NCBI GenBank assembly: GCA_051418075.1
Contig: JBPRGG010000071.1
Span: forward strand, 35,276 to 99,275
DNA: 64,000 bases
DNA from: JBPRGG01 sp051418075
Lineage (GTDB): Bacteria; Bacteroidota; Bacteroidia; Cytophagales; Cyclobacteriaceae
Reading direction: 5' to 3'
The position numbers were made by a program, and so were the translations under genes. The notes under the pieces were generated by a model that worked only from the letters and a program-made list of their open reading frames with translations, was not told where the DNA came from and did not search any database. Positions 55,582 to 63,869 of this stretch are shown here, in pieces. How positions within the stretch are numbered: position 1 is the first letter of the stretch; every line of letters starts with the position of its first letter.

Positions 55582-55638
55582 CCTGAGCTTCTGTAAAATA
55601 TGTTATATATTTGAATGTCGTTAACATTTTAGGATATC

Positions 55639-56073
55639 ATGCTATCCAAAAAAGCGAAATATGCCATCAACGCTTTGGTAAATCTTTCCAAAGCATACCA
55701 AAAAGGCCCGGTATTGATCAGTAAAATATCGGAAAGTGAGAATATTCCCCGTAAATTTCTAGAAGCCATTTTACTGGATCTTAAAAATGCAGGTATTTTG
55801 AACAGCAAAAAAGGGAAAGGAGGGGGTTATTACCTGATGAGGCCGCCGGATCAAGTAAATCTGGCCCAGGTAGTTCGATTATTTGATGGTGCTATAGCCC
55901 TCTTGCCTTGTGTGACTTATAAATATTATGAAAAATGTGATGAATGTCAGGATGAAGAAACCTGTGGCATCAGGAGTGTTTTTAAGGAAGTAAGGGATCA
56001 AACAGTGCTTATTCTGAAAAATAACACCCTGGCCGATATCCTGGCCAGGGAGAAAAATTTAAAGCAGGATTAA
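55639..56073 (+). CDS. Rrf2-family transcriptional regulator
   Basis: 144 residues. Winged helix at 1-60: KKAKYAINALVNLSKAYQKGPVLI, then ISESENIPRKFLEAILLDLKNAGIL and KKGKGGGYYL, the characteristic wing. The C-terminal part carries four cysteines, Cys91, Cys100, Cys103 and Cys109 (CVTYKYYEKCDECQDEETCG), so it may bind an Fe-S cluster like IscR or a Cys-based redox signal. The IscR spacing (92, 98, 104) is not the same. Not linked to isc or suf genes here. It follows the Mut7-C gene by 57 bases. Confidence 0.88.
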   Translation: MLSKKAKYAINALVNLSKAYQKGPVLISKISESENIPRKFLEAILLDLKNAGILNSKKGKGGGYYLMRPPDQVNLAQVVRLFDGAIALLPCVTYKYYEKCDECQDEETCGIRSVFKEVRDQTVLILKNNTLADILAREKNLKQD

Positions 56074-56094
56074 AAGATCAATCTGCAGGATCTG

Positions 56095-56260
56095 CTAGTG
56101 TGTTAATTTTTAAATTGGTTTACTAAATTTTTGCTATTATTTTTTCTTTAGACAAGGCAAAATTTGAGAGCATAGCAGCGTTAAGGTTGAAAATTTTAAC
56201 GCAGTATAAAGGAAAAAGAAGGGTGAAAATAGTGAATTAATTTAGTAATTAACACACTAG
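56095..56260. mobile_element. MITE-like element with long terminal inverted repeats
   Basis: 166 bases between CTAG and CTAG. The ends CTAGTGTGTTAATT (56095-56108) and AATTAACACACTAG (56247-56260) are perfect 14-base inverted repeats, and imperfect complementarity continues inward for roughly 30 bases or more (ACTAAATT..., TTTCTTTA...). The centre has GCGTTAA (56178-56184) facing TTAACGC (56196-56202), so the whole element can fold on itself. No coding capacity. CTAG at each end may be a target duplication, as in IS5-type insertions, or part of the repeat. It lies one base past the stop codon of the next (minus) gene. Confidence 0.75.
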
Positions 56261-56261
56261 A

Positions 56262-57164
56262 TCATGTTTCCAGCAATTCCTCTTCCTGAACTTCCTTTAA
56301 AAAATCTTTCAACTGTTTCATATTCTGAAATTCATAAGATTTGGTCCTGCCTTCATGAATATGAAATTCCAGTTTAATAAACTCAATCTTTTTATCTTCC
56401 CGGAAATGCATTTCTTTGGGCAAGGTAAAAGTATCAGAGGATTCCATGATCCGGGCCACCCTGAACATTTTTTTCCTGGTAGAACGGCAATAGCTACACC
56501 GGTAATGCTTGATCAGCTGACCGGTACTTTCCCTGGTTGGATTGGTTACTACTTCTTCCTTTACCACTTTCATGGTTTGAAATCCGCAACTGTTACATTT
56601 CAACGCCTGCAGGTGACCAGGATATTTCTCAATTTTGGTTTCGCCGGTTTTCTGGTCAACCCAAACATCATAATCTACTGAAAAAACATCTTCTTCAGCC
56701 TGCATACCTTCTTCCAGATGTACATCCTCCTCTTCTTCACTAAGTAGTTTCATCTTGTTACCGGAAGTTGATACCCGGGGATGATAGCGGTATTTTAATA
56801 ATTTCTGGTTGACCCTGGCCGGGTATGTATATTTAAAGATCAACCAGGTGATGTAAATGATCAGGGTAGCAAAACAAATTGAAAGAAACAGTCTGACAAA
56901 GAACCATATCGGGCTTATAGCCACAGTAGCAGCATAAGTTGTATTAATGAATGCGGCAAAGGCAATGGAAAAGCTTCCAACCGTGTATAGCATTCTCTTG
57001 ATCTCATATTTGCTCACATAATCATATTTTGCCTTATAATCTTTAAGGCTACCAAGTTTGATCCAGTAAAAAACAAAGATGAAGATGCCGGCAAGTACAA
57101 ATCCAGCCGTTCCTAACCACATTAATATGTACCAAATATCCATTATTGTTGAGACATTATCCAT
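56262..57164 (-). CDS. Three-helix membrane protein with a cytoplasmic zinc ribbon
   Basis: 300 residues. Transmembrane helices at about 12-34, 60-82 and 86-112. A charged acidic loop (141-165, LSEEEEDVHLEEGMQAEEDVF) leads to a zinc ribbon with Cys190, Cys193, Cys223 and Cys226 (CNSCGFQTMK ... RCSYCRSTRKK). I recall similar Bacteroidota membrane proteins annotated only as hypothetical. The ribbon could bind nucleic acid or a protein partner; that is inference. The stop codon abuts the MITE. Confidence 0.75.
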   Translation of the reverse strand: MDNVSTIMDIWYILMWLGTAGFVLAGIFIFVFYWIKLGSLKDYKAKYDYVSKYEIKRMLYTVGSFSIAFAAFINTTYAATVAISPIWFFVRLFLSICFATLIIYITWLIFKYTYPARVNQKLLKYRYHPRVSTSGNKMKLLSEEEEDVHLEEGMQAEEDVFSVDYDVWVDQKTGETKIEKYPGHLQALKCNSCGFQTMKVVKEEVVTNPTRESTGQLIKHYRCSYCRSTRKKMFRVARIMESSDTFTLPKEMHFREDKKIEFIKLEFHIHEGRTKSYEFQNMKQLKDFLKEVQEEELLET

Positions 57165-57403
57165 GGCTTTAACTTTTTTAAAAACTTAAAAATCAGCAAT
57201 TATTAAGCTGAAATTAAGGTATTTTTTTTAATAATCAAAAAACTTATCCTGATAATAAACCCGGTATAACTAGGAAATGAGAGGCTATTCTGAAGCTAAT
57301 AACAGGGATTCTGTAGGGCTGGCTTTTGAAGGTAAAACAGGTAAATTATTTAATGATCAGGCAGCTCAGGAATAAGATTTTTGTTGAGTTAAGAATCAAC
57401 TTC

Positions 57404-58813
57404 TTAATAACTGAAATTTTCAATCCTGATATCGGCTTTACCCCGGGCAGATACCACGGCAATCACCGATTGTGAGGTAATAAATATACCAGAAGGATTT
57501 AGTTCCTCTAACTTTCCATTGACAAAGATGCCGGGAGAAACCTCTACATTGTTCAGGTTTTGTTGTATGGTTTTAGTTGCCAGTTTGATCTGATCACTTA
57601 AAGGAAATGTCAGGGTTTGACGCAAATTATCCACCAGCTTTCCATGCAAAAACCAACTGGCCGTCTTGATCAGCTTATTTTTAGTATCCAGATCGAAGTC
57701 CAGGTTTTCCAGATAAAAAGTCTGTGTTACGGGATTATAAGCAGGCTGACCGGTTAGAAAAACAGTTCCATTAATGGACCCTTTCAGACCAGCTTCAATC
57801 ACTAATTTTTCCTTACTGCCATAAAGATCCACTGTGGTGATAGTTACTTTATGCTTTTTATCATTAAAGGTAAACGATTGCCCCAGAAAATTCTGAGACA
57901 ACAATTCGGTAATCTGATTATGACTGATCTCGCTGCTTAGTCCTATATTAAATTGAGAAGGAATGGTGTCTACCCGGGTGATTTGAGGCAAATTGTAATT
58001 AATAATTCCTTCCGGTTTTTTACCAATAAAAGTTTCGGTAAATGCTTTGATACCCAGGGAAAAATAAGAGTTTGCCCCGCCTCCTTTCAAGTCAGTCATC
58101 AGAATTTCCTCCGGGGTGATCTTCAGCCAGACATTATATTCCTTTGAAATCTGATAGGGGGTCTGCATTTGTACCCAGGCATCTTGAACATACTTTTTCA
58201 CTTCCAGGTTGGGTTCAATCTCTTTATCCAATTGACGGGCAATCTGATCCTGTTGCCGGACAATGACCCCGGAAAGCATGGAAGAAAGAGGTAAATTGAC
58301 CGGCCCCAGGTTTAATACCGGTTTTTTAATCCATTCAAATCCACTACTTGCTGTTTTGGTGGTAAGTCTCCAGTCAGATGCCATGGATATCCTGGTATCG
58401 AAATAAAGATCCAGCTCAAAATTTGTTTGTCTGGAATCGGCATAATTAAAGCCAAAATTATCAAAGGATATGCCGGCTTTAGCCCAAACTTTTAAAGGCA
58501 CCCGAATACGAAAAATATCATTATTGGAGGTAATTTGAATGGGTGATTTTTTCCATACTTTTAAATGGAATTCATTCTTCTGATCCTTATTAAAATCTTC
58601 ATATAATAAGTCTTTGATTTCCAGGTTAATCCTGTCCTGTAATTTGAGCATATCAAAATTTACAGGTAGGTTGATCACGGATAGTTCCCTGGTAAAACTT
58701 TCCTGAGGAACCAGGTAGTTCTCTTCCGGTGCCACCGGTTCTATTGATTTACAGGACTTTAATAAAAAAGCTGAAATCATTAGAAAAAATAAGAATTTGA
58801 ACCTGGTTTTCAT
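57404..58813 (-). CDS. DUF4403 family lipoprotein
   Basis: 469 residues from the ATG at 58813 (a TTG two codons earlier is also in frame). Lipobox FLLKSC with Cys21. The body matches DUF4403 in outline: LSVINLPVNFDMLKLQDRIN near the N-terminus, WKKSPIQITSNNDIFRIRVPLKVWAKAG, and a C-terminal TuLIP-like or BPI-like part (FPLSDQIKLATKTIQQNLN). Such domains may bind hydrophobic ligands; that is inference. Periplasmic or outer-membrane anchored. Single gene. Confidence 0.78.
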   Translation of the reverse strand: MKTRFKFLFFLMISAFLLKSCKSIEPVAPEENYLVPQESFTRELSVINLPVNFDMLKLQDRINLEIKDLLYEDFNKDQKNEFHLKVWKKSPIQITSNNDIFRIRVPLKVWAKAGISFDNFGFNYADSRQTNFELDLYFDTRISMASDWRLTTKTASSGFEWIKKPVLNLGPVNLPLSSMLSGVIVRQQDQIARQLDKEIEPNLEVKKYVQDAWVQMQTPYQISKEYNVWLKITPEEILMTDLKGGGANSYFSLGIKAFTETFIGKKPEGIINYNLPQITRVDTIPSQFNIGLSSEISHNQITELLSQNFLGQSFTFNDKKHKVTITTVDLYGSKEKLVIEAGLKGSINGTVFLTGQPAYNPVTQTFYLENLDFDLDTKNKLIKTASWFLHGKLVDNLRQTLTFPLSDQIKLATKTIQQNLNNVEVSPGIFVNGKLEELNPSGIFITSQSVIAVVSARGKADIRIENFSY

Positions 58814-58906
58814 TATCAACGGGTAAGGTTACATTAAGTAAATAATCCTGTTTTCAATTTGTTGGGTGTTTCTATTAAAATAAATAGCATTTTTCATGCC
58901 GAAAAG

Positions 58907-59314
58907 CTAATCAGCCTGATTTTTTCTCTTGGATGCATAGGGAATACTATCATCCAGCAGAATAGCTTCCTGCAGTATTTGTTCGATCAGTGGTCGACTA
59001 ATCTCTTCTTTTGAGTAAAAGGTAATACCAGCCACTTGCTTTCTGCCATTAAAAAGTAGTGCTTCCTGTTGATTGGAAAGCTCATTGGCCCGGGTAAAAG
59101 CCAATTCTACAGCTCGGTCTTTAATGGGGTTGAGATAACATATCCAGCTTTTGCGATAATAAAATGGGATTTTATACCTGATCTTTCCTGTAATCTCAGG
59201 GAAGGAGATGATCATTTGATGCAAATAATTCATAATAGCTTGCTGAGGCTCAGGCAATTCATAAATAAAATCTTCTAGGGCATTCATGCTGTTTCCAACT
59301 AATTTTTCAAGCAT
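58907..59314 (-). CDS. DUF1801 (YdhG-like) domain protein
   Basis: 135 residues. The core FIYELPEPQQAIMNYLHQMIIS, then IRYKIPFYYRKSWICYLNPIKDRAVELAFTRANEL fits DUF1801, a small antiparallel-sheet protein of unknown role. A second ATG at 59287 (MNALEDF) is also a plausible start and would lose nine residues. Its tail is basic and polar (YASKRKNQAD). It is divergent from tdk. Confidence 0.78.
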   Translation of the reverse strand: MLEKLVGNSMNALEDFIYELPEPQQAIMNYLHQMIISFPEITGKIRYKIPFYYRKSWICYLNPIKDRAVELAFTRANELSNQQEALLFNGRKQVAGITFYSKEEISRPLIEQILQEAILLDDSIPYASKRKNQAD

Positions 59315-59581
59315 ACTGTTGGCATTCCAGTGTATAATTCTTTAGAACTTTCTTTAAATCTCCTTTTTTGCATAATGAGTAAGCGCAGATTTGAGAACGA
59401 AATGTTCTTTAAATGCAGACGGTAAATTTCAAATTAAACCCAAAATAAAACTTCCGCTCCACTGATTTCAACCTTTTACCTATACATCTTATCCATTTAT
59501 GATTAATTTTGGCAAACAGGGTTTTAAATCTTTTTGAAACCAATTCGTTACATTATTTGATACCCTATTGCTATCGTTAAT

Positions 59582-60184
59582 ATGTTCATAGAACCAAACC
59601 AGGACCTGCATTTAAATAAAAAAAAGCGCCGTGGATGGATTGAGCTTATTTGCGGTGCCATGTTTTCAGGAAAAACAGAAGAATTGATTCGCAGACTCAA
59701 CCGGGCAGTAATTGCCGGCCAGAGGGTGGAGATTTTTAAACCAGCCCTGGATAAACGTTATCAAAAGGACAAGATCGTCTCTCACAATCAAAACATGATC
59801 CGTTCCAGCCTGGTGGATTTTGCCAGTGACATACTTCTGTTAGTAGGTGATTGTGAAGTGGTAGGTATTGATGAAGCGCAATTCTTTGATGAACAAATAA
59901 TTCAGGTGGCTAATAAACTGGCTAACCAGGGAAAAAGGGTGATTATTACAGGGCTGGATAAAGATTTTAAAGCCAAACCGTTTGGATTTATGCCCCAATT
60001 GATGGTACAGGCTGAATACATTACCAAGCTTCATGCTATTTGTGTACAATGTGGGGCCCTGGCTTCTTATTCATACAGACTATCTGATTCAGAAGTGCAG
60101 GTAATGGTGGGAGAGAAAAATTTGTACGAACCCAGATGTCGAAATTGTTTTTACCTGGGCAAAAAAGCAGAAAAACTAATTTGA
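59582..60184 (+). CDS. tdk: Thymidine kinase
   Basis: Salvages thymidine to dTMP (the kinase encoded by tmk at 33.1 kb continues). 200 residues, type II enzyme. P-loop GAMFSGKTEEL near residues 25-35, the Walker B region VVGIDEAQFFDE, and the lasso/zinc site CVQCG ... CRNC. The N-terminus has a short polar extension (MFIEPNQDLHLNKKKRR). It is the first gene of tdk-porZ-recO: porZ starts 5 bases after its stop. Confidence 0.95.
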   Translation: MFIEPNQDLHLNKKKRRGWIELICGAMFSGKTEELIRRLNRAVIAGQRVEIFKPALDKRYQKDKIVSHNQNMIRSSLVDFASDILLLVGDCEVVGIDEAQFFDEQIIQVANKLANQGKRVIITGLDKDFKAKPFGFMPQLMVQAEYITKLHAICVQCGALASYSYRLSDSEVQVMVGEKNLYEPRCRNCFYLGKKAEKLI

Positions 60185-60189
60185 GCCAG

Positions 60190-62421
60190 ATGATAAAATA
60201 TGGATGGGTTTTAGGGCTTTTGTGGCTGGTATATACTGACAGTTTGGGCCAGAGGGATATTCCTGTAGGAAGCTGGCGAACCCATTTAAACTATTCCCAG
60301 GCCCGTTACCTGGCCATAACTCCGGAAAATGCATATTGCGCCACTGCCAACAGTCTGTTTTATTTGAATAAGGAAGAGCAAAGTCTCAACCTACTTTCCA
60401 AAATAGATGGTTTGAGTGATATCAATATTTCGGCCCTGGGCTATTCGAACGAATCAGCTACCCTGGTGATTGGTTATCAAAACGGTAGTCTGGATTTTGT
60501 AATTGACCAACAAATAATAAACCTGGATGCAATTTTTAAGGCGGATCTGGAATCCGGAAAACGAATAAACCATATTTCATTTTTTCAAAATAAAGCTTAT
60601 TTATCCACTGATTATGGGTTATCAGTGATTGACCTTAATCAATTGGTGGTTGCCGAATCCTATTTTCCCGGCCCTCAAGGTGAGGAAATAAAAGTATGGC
60701 ACAGCCAGGTATTTCAGGACAGCCTGTTTATTGCCACTGAAAATGGTGTTTTGGCCGGATCTTTGGCTCCCGGAATTAATCTGATCGATTTTCGAAACTG
60801 GCAGGCCAAACCTGTAATTGCATCTACAGTTGATCCAATCAGGCAATTGATAAAAGTAGAAGATAGATTATATGGCGCATCTAAAAGCCAGACTTTTTTA
60901 TATAATGGAATCGGTTGGAAAAAACTGGAAATTAATCTGAACCAAACAGTGATTGGTCTGGCCTCTTCCGGCGAAATGCTGCTTTTAAGTACTATAGATC
61001 ATGTTTATAGTTGGAATGGTCAACAATTGGAGAGGATCCCCACCGAATTTACTGAAAATATCCAGCAAATATTGGTGGATGGAAATGGTTTTCTCTGGCT
61101 GGCTGATCAACAGCAGGGTTTAGTCAGTAATTATACCGGCTCCTGGCAAAACTATTTTCCGGATGGGCCTGCTTTCCCGTTGACCCAAAAATTACTTCAG
61201 GCAGGAAATCTTATGGTTGGAATTCCAGCTCAGGAAGTCATCCAAACAGGTGCTTTCCAGGTTTTTTCAGAAGGATCATGGGAAAATTACCTGAATTTTA
61301 GTGATTTTGAAAAAGTGGCTCCTTTGACAGACCTGACTTATGATCGAAATAAGCAAATGGTTTACTTTGGCAGCCAGGGTGATGGACTTATTACCTGGTC
61401 AATCAAGGATAACAGCTTAGCTCAAATCAGTAAGAGTAATGAATCTGTTGGTTTTCAGGGGATCAATGGCGGCGACAGTGTAGTGATATCCAGTGTAACA
61501 GTGGACCAGGATGGTATCCTGTGGGTAGCCAATGCTGGTGTAGAAAGCTTTCTGCACAAAAAGGAAACGAACTGGGAATCATTTTCCAGTAGTTTGACCC
61601 TGACCCGCCAAGTAAAAGATCTGATTGTATATCCCAATGGGGATAAATGGATGATCGTCTCCCCGGAATTGGGGGGTGGCATTCTGGTTTATAATGAGAT
61701 AAACAATCAATACCGCCACTTTACCACTACCAACGGAAATGGAGGCCTGCCGGATAATCAGGTGAATGATCTGGAACTGGATCAGGATGGCTTCATTTGG
61801 GTAGCCAGTCAAAAAGGGATTGCCTATTTTGCCAATCCTTTCCTGGCTTTAACTTCCCAAGAGATCGATGTAATCACTCCCATTTTCGAACAACGTCTGC
61901 TACTGAATAATGAGATCATTAATACCATTGAAACAGACGGAGGAAATCGTAAATGGATTGGTACTGACAAAGGGGTATGGCTAATGGGTCAGGCCGGTGA
62001 GGAATTATTCTACAATTTCACCGCCTCTAACAGTCCCCTACTATCTGATAAGGTGTTTGATATTGCAATACAACCAGAAACGGGAGAGGTATTTTTTGCC
62101 ACAGCTGCCGGTTTGATCTCTTTCCGGAGTACGGCCACAGAGGGAGGCGTTATTCACAGTGATGTAAAGATATTTCCCAATCCGGTGAATCCACAGTTTG
62201 AAGGGTTGGTGGCTATTTCCGGGTTGGCCAATAATGCCATAGTTAAAATAACCGACGTTTCCGGAAAGCTGATTTGGCAGGATCAGGCTTATGGAGGAAC
62301 AGCCAGCTGGAACAGGCAGGACTACCTGGGCCGACAGGTAAAAACAGGTATATATCTGGTGTTTAGCGCTGATTTTGAAGGGGAAGATACTTTTGTGGGT
62401 AAAATTGCCATAGTACAATAG
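60190..62421 (+). CDS. porZ: PorZ-like T9SS beta-propeller protein
   Basis: 743 residues from the ATG at 60190. A Sec signal peptide (YGWVLGLLWLVYTDSLGQ) precedes IPVGSWRTHLNYSQA, a PorZ start. Residues 40-640 form two beta-propellers: Trp-rich repeats such as ENAYCATANSLFYLN, WLADQQQGLVSN and FIWVASQKGIAYF. The last 80 residues are the type A T9SS sorting domain (IFPNPVNPQ..., ...GIYLVFS...). In Porphyromonas PorZ is part of the attachment complex that hands A-LPS to PorU. It is followed by recO with one base between them. Confidence 0.86.
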   Translation: MIKYGWVLGLLWLVYTDSLGQRDIPVGSWRTHLNYSQARYLAITPENAYCATANSLFYLNKEEQSLNLLSKIDGLSDINISALGYSNESATLVIGYQNGSLDFVIDQQIINLDAIFKADLESGKRINHISFFQNKAYLSTDYGLSVIDLNQLVVAESYFPGPQGEEIKVWHSQVFQDSLFIATENGVLAGSLAPGINLIDFRNWQAKPVIASTVDPIRQLIKVEDRLYGASKSQTFLYNGIGWKKLEINLNQTVIGLASSGEMLLLSTIDHVYSWNGQQLERIPTEFTENIQQILVDGNGFLWLADQQQGLVSNYTGSWQNYFPDGPAFPLTQKLLQAGNLMVGIPAQEVIQTGAFQVFSEGSWENYLNFSDFEKVAPLTDLTYDRNKQMVYFGSQGDGLITWSIKDNSLAQISKSNESVGFQGINGGDSVVISSVTVDQDGILWVANAGVESFLHKKETNWESFSSSLTLTRQVKDLIVYPNGDKWMIVSPELGGGILVYNEINNQYRHFTTTNGNGGLPDNQVNDLELDQDGFIWVASQKGIAYFANPFLALTSQEIDVITPIFEQRLLLNNEIINTIETDGGNRKWIGTDKGVWLMGQAGEELFYNFTASNSPLLSDKVFDIAIQPETGEVFFATAAGLISFRSTATEGGVIHSDVKIFPNPVNPQFEGLVAISGLANNAIVKITDVSGKLIWQDQAYGGTASWNRQDYLGRQVKTGIYLVFSADFEGEDTFVGKIAIVQ

Positions 62422-62422
62422 C

Positions 62423-63109
62423 ATGTTATACAAAACCAGGTCCATTGTTTTAAACTATATTAAATTCAGGGATACTTCTATCATTTCCCGAATATATACT
62501 GAGCAGTTGGGGTTAAGATCATACATTGTGAATGGTGTCAGATCAGCCCGTTCAAAAAATAAAATAGCCCTGTTTCAGCCTCTTACTTTACTGGACCTGG
62601 TGGTTTATGAAAAACCACAGGCCAATATCAACCGGATTTCAGAATTAAGATGTCAGGAACCCTTCAGAGAAATACCAATTAATATCAGGAAATCCTCCAT
62701 TGCCTTGTTTCTGGCAGAGGTTCTGAATAAATCCCTCAAGGAGGAAACTGAAAATCAGGATCTTTTTCAGTTCATTCATCACTCTATGCTGATCCTGGAC
62801 CAGCAATCCCGGCATTTCGAAAATTTTCATCTCCAGTTTTTGCTCAAGATCAGCCGATTCTTTGGGTTTGCACCTTCTTCTGGCCTTGAACTGATCAGTC
62901 AGGTAAAAACTCAATTTCCTTCTTTGGGATTAGAATCAGAAACTGATATTATCGATGCATTACTGGCTCATCCTTATCATGATCCGGTAAACTGTTCTAA
63001 TAGCACCAGAAGGCGGTTGCTCGACTTAATGATCCAATATTATCAACTGCACCTGGAAAGTATGGGTGAAATTAAATCTTTGGCTGTACTAAAAGAGGTC
63101 ATGCAATAA
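62423..63109 (+). CDS. recO: DNA repair protein RecO
   Basis: Loads RecA onto SSB-coated single strands with RecR. 228 residues: N-terminal OB fold (MLYKTRSIVLNYIKFRDTS, IVNGVRSARSKNKIALFQPLTLLD) and a helical C-terminal part (LQFLLKISRFFGFAPS). The C-terminal zinc cysteines of some RecO proteins are not seen. The porZ-recO adjacency is one I remember from other Bacteroidota. A weak terminator follows. Confidence 0.92.
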   Translation: MLYKTRSIVLNYIKFRDTSIISRIYTEQLGLRSYIVNGVRSARSKNKIALFQPLTLLDLVVYEKPQANINRISELRCQEPFREIPINIRKSSIALFLAEVLNKSLKEETENQDLFQFIHHSMLILDQQSRHFENFHLQFLLKISRFFGFAPSSGLELISQVKTQFPSLGLESETDIIDALLAHPYHDPVNCSNSTRRRLLDLMIQYYQLHLESMGEIKSLAVLKEVMQ

Positions 63110-63138
63110 ATAGTTCTGGAATTTTTTAGATCCCTATT

Positions 63139-63171
63139 CCGTACATATCCGTTCATAAAATGTACGTTTTT
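63139..63171 (+). terminator. Probable terminator after recO
   Basis: CGTACAT (63140-63146) pairs with ATGTACG (63160-63166) around a 13-base loop, followed by five T. The stem is short and AT-containing, so confidence is moderate. Confidence 0.4.
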
Positions 63172-63296
63172 GATACACTATTTTTGATTGCTTCACTCCT
63201 ATATCGCTGATATTCAATTGTTTATGATTATGGCACAAAGATTGGCTATTAATAATTATAACATTAAATATTGAACTGATTAAATATAAAAATACT

Positions 63297-63644
63297 ATGA
63301 AAACTTTGAAAAACACCATAATAGCTATAGGAATCATTGTTGCGATTTTAACTTTATCCACCAGCTTAAGCTTTGGCAACCACATCGAACCTTTCAAAAC
63401 AGAAGAAAAAGCTAAAGTACAGTATCTTAAATCATTGGAAAACAAATTGATTGAAAATTACCTGGAAAAAGTTGCAAAAAATTCAGATACACCAAATTTA
63501 TCCGATGAAATCAAAATTTTTGATGCCAATGACCAATTGGTATTCAAAGGTAAGGCTGAATCCAAAGATGCAAAATTATTATTATTAAACAGTGCCAAAC
63601 TAACTACTATTGAAGGAACTGAATATTATATCATAAATAAGTAA
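63297..63644 (+). CDS. Small exported protein of unknown function
   Basis: 115 residues. The N-terminus (MKTLKNTIIAIGIIVAILTL and STSLSFGNH) is a signal peptide or anchor. The remainder is Lys/Glu-rich and helical, then short strands (EIKIFDANDQLVFKGKAES). It resembles the small signal-peptide proteins common in Bacteroidota, no family recognised. A good terminator follows. Confidence 0.65.
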   Translation: MKTLKNTIIAIGIIVAILTLSTSLSFGNHIEPFKTEEKAKVQYLKSLENKLIENYLEKVAKNSDTPNLSDEIKIFDANDQLVFKGKAESKDAKLLLLNSAKLTTIEGTEYYIINK

Positions 63645-63709
63645 TATATATTAATTTAAACTGTACCTTTTTTATACCATTAAGTTTTCTTTCTCATACT
63701 GTTTTAAAG

Positions 63710-63734
63710 ATCCGGGCCAGACCCGGATTTTTTT
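63710..63734 (+). terminator. Terminator after the 115-residue exported protein gene
   Basis: ATCCGGG (63710-63716) pairs with CCCGGAT (63722-63728) around CCAGA, followed by T to 63734. Confidence 0.8.
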
Positions 63735-63869
63735 ATTTCTTTAAAAAATTCATTTTCAGTGGAAGAAACAATTAGGCTTTATGTTTGTAATGCGCCTAAA
63801 GAAATAGTCCCAGGAATTTTAATAAATTCAAAGTTGAAAATATTTCAAACATTAAAATACTCAAGGACT
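63735..63869 (+). mobile_element. Left non-coding end of an IS110-family element, candidate bridge RNA region
   Basis: The 135 bases before the transposase ATG hold TTAGGC (63772-63777) facing GCCTAA (63794-63799) with a 16-base loop, and TTGAAA (63834-63839) facing TTTCAA (63843-63848). In IS110-group elements the region upstream of the transposase encodes the bridge RNA that guides target choice. The exact left boundary is not visible, since IS110 elements usually lack inverted repeats. Confidence 0.4.
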
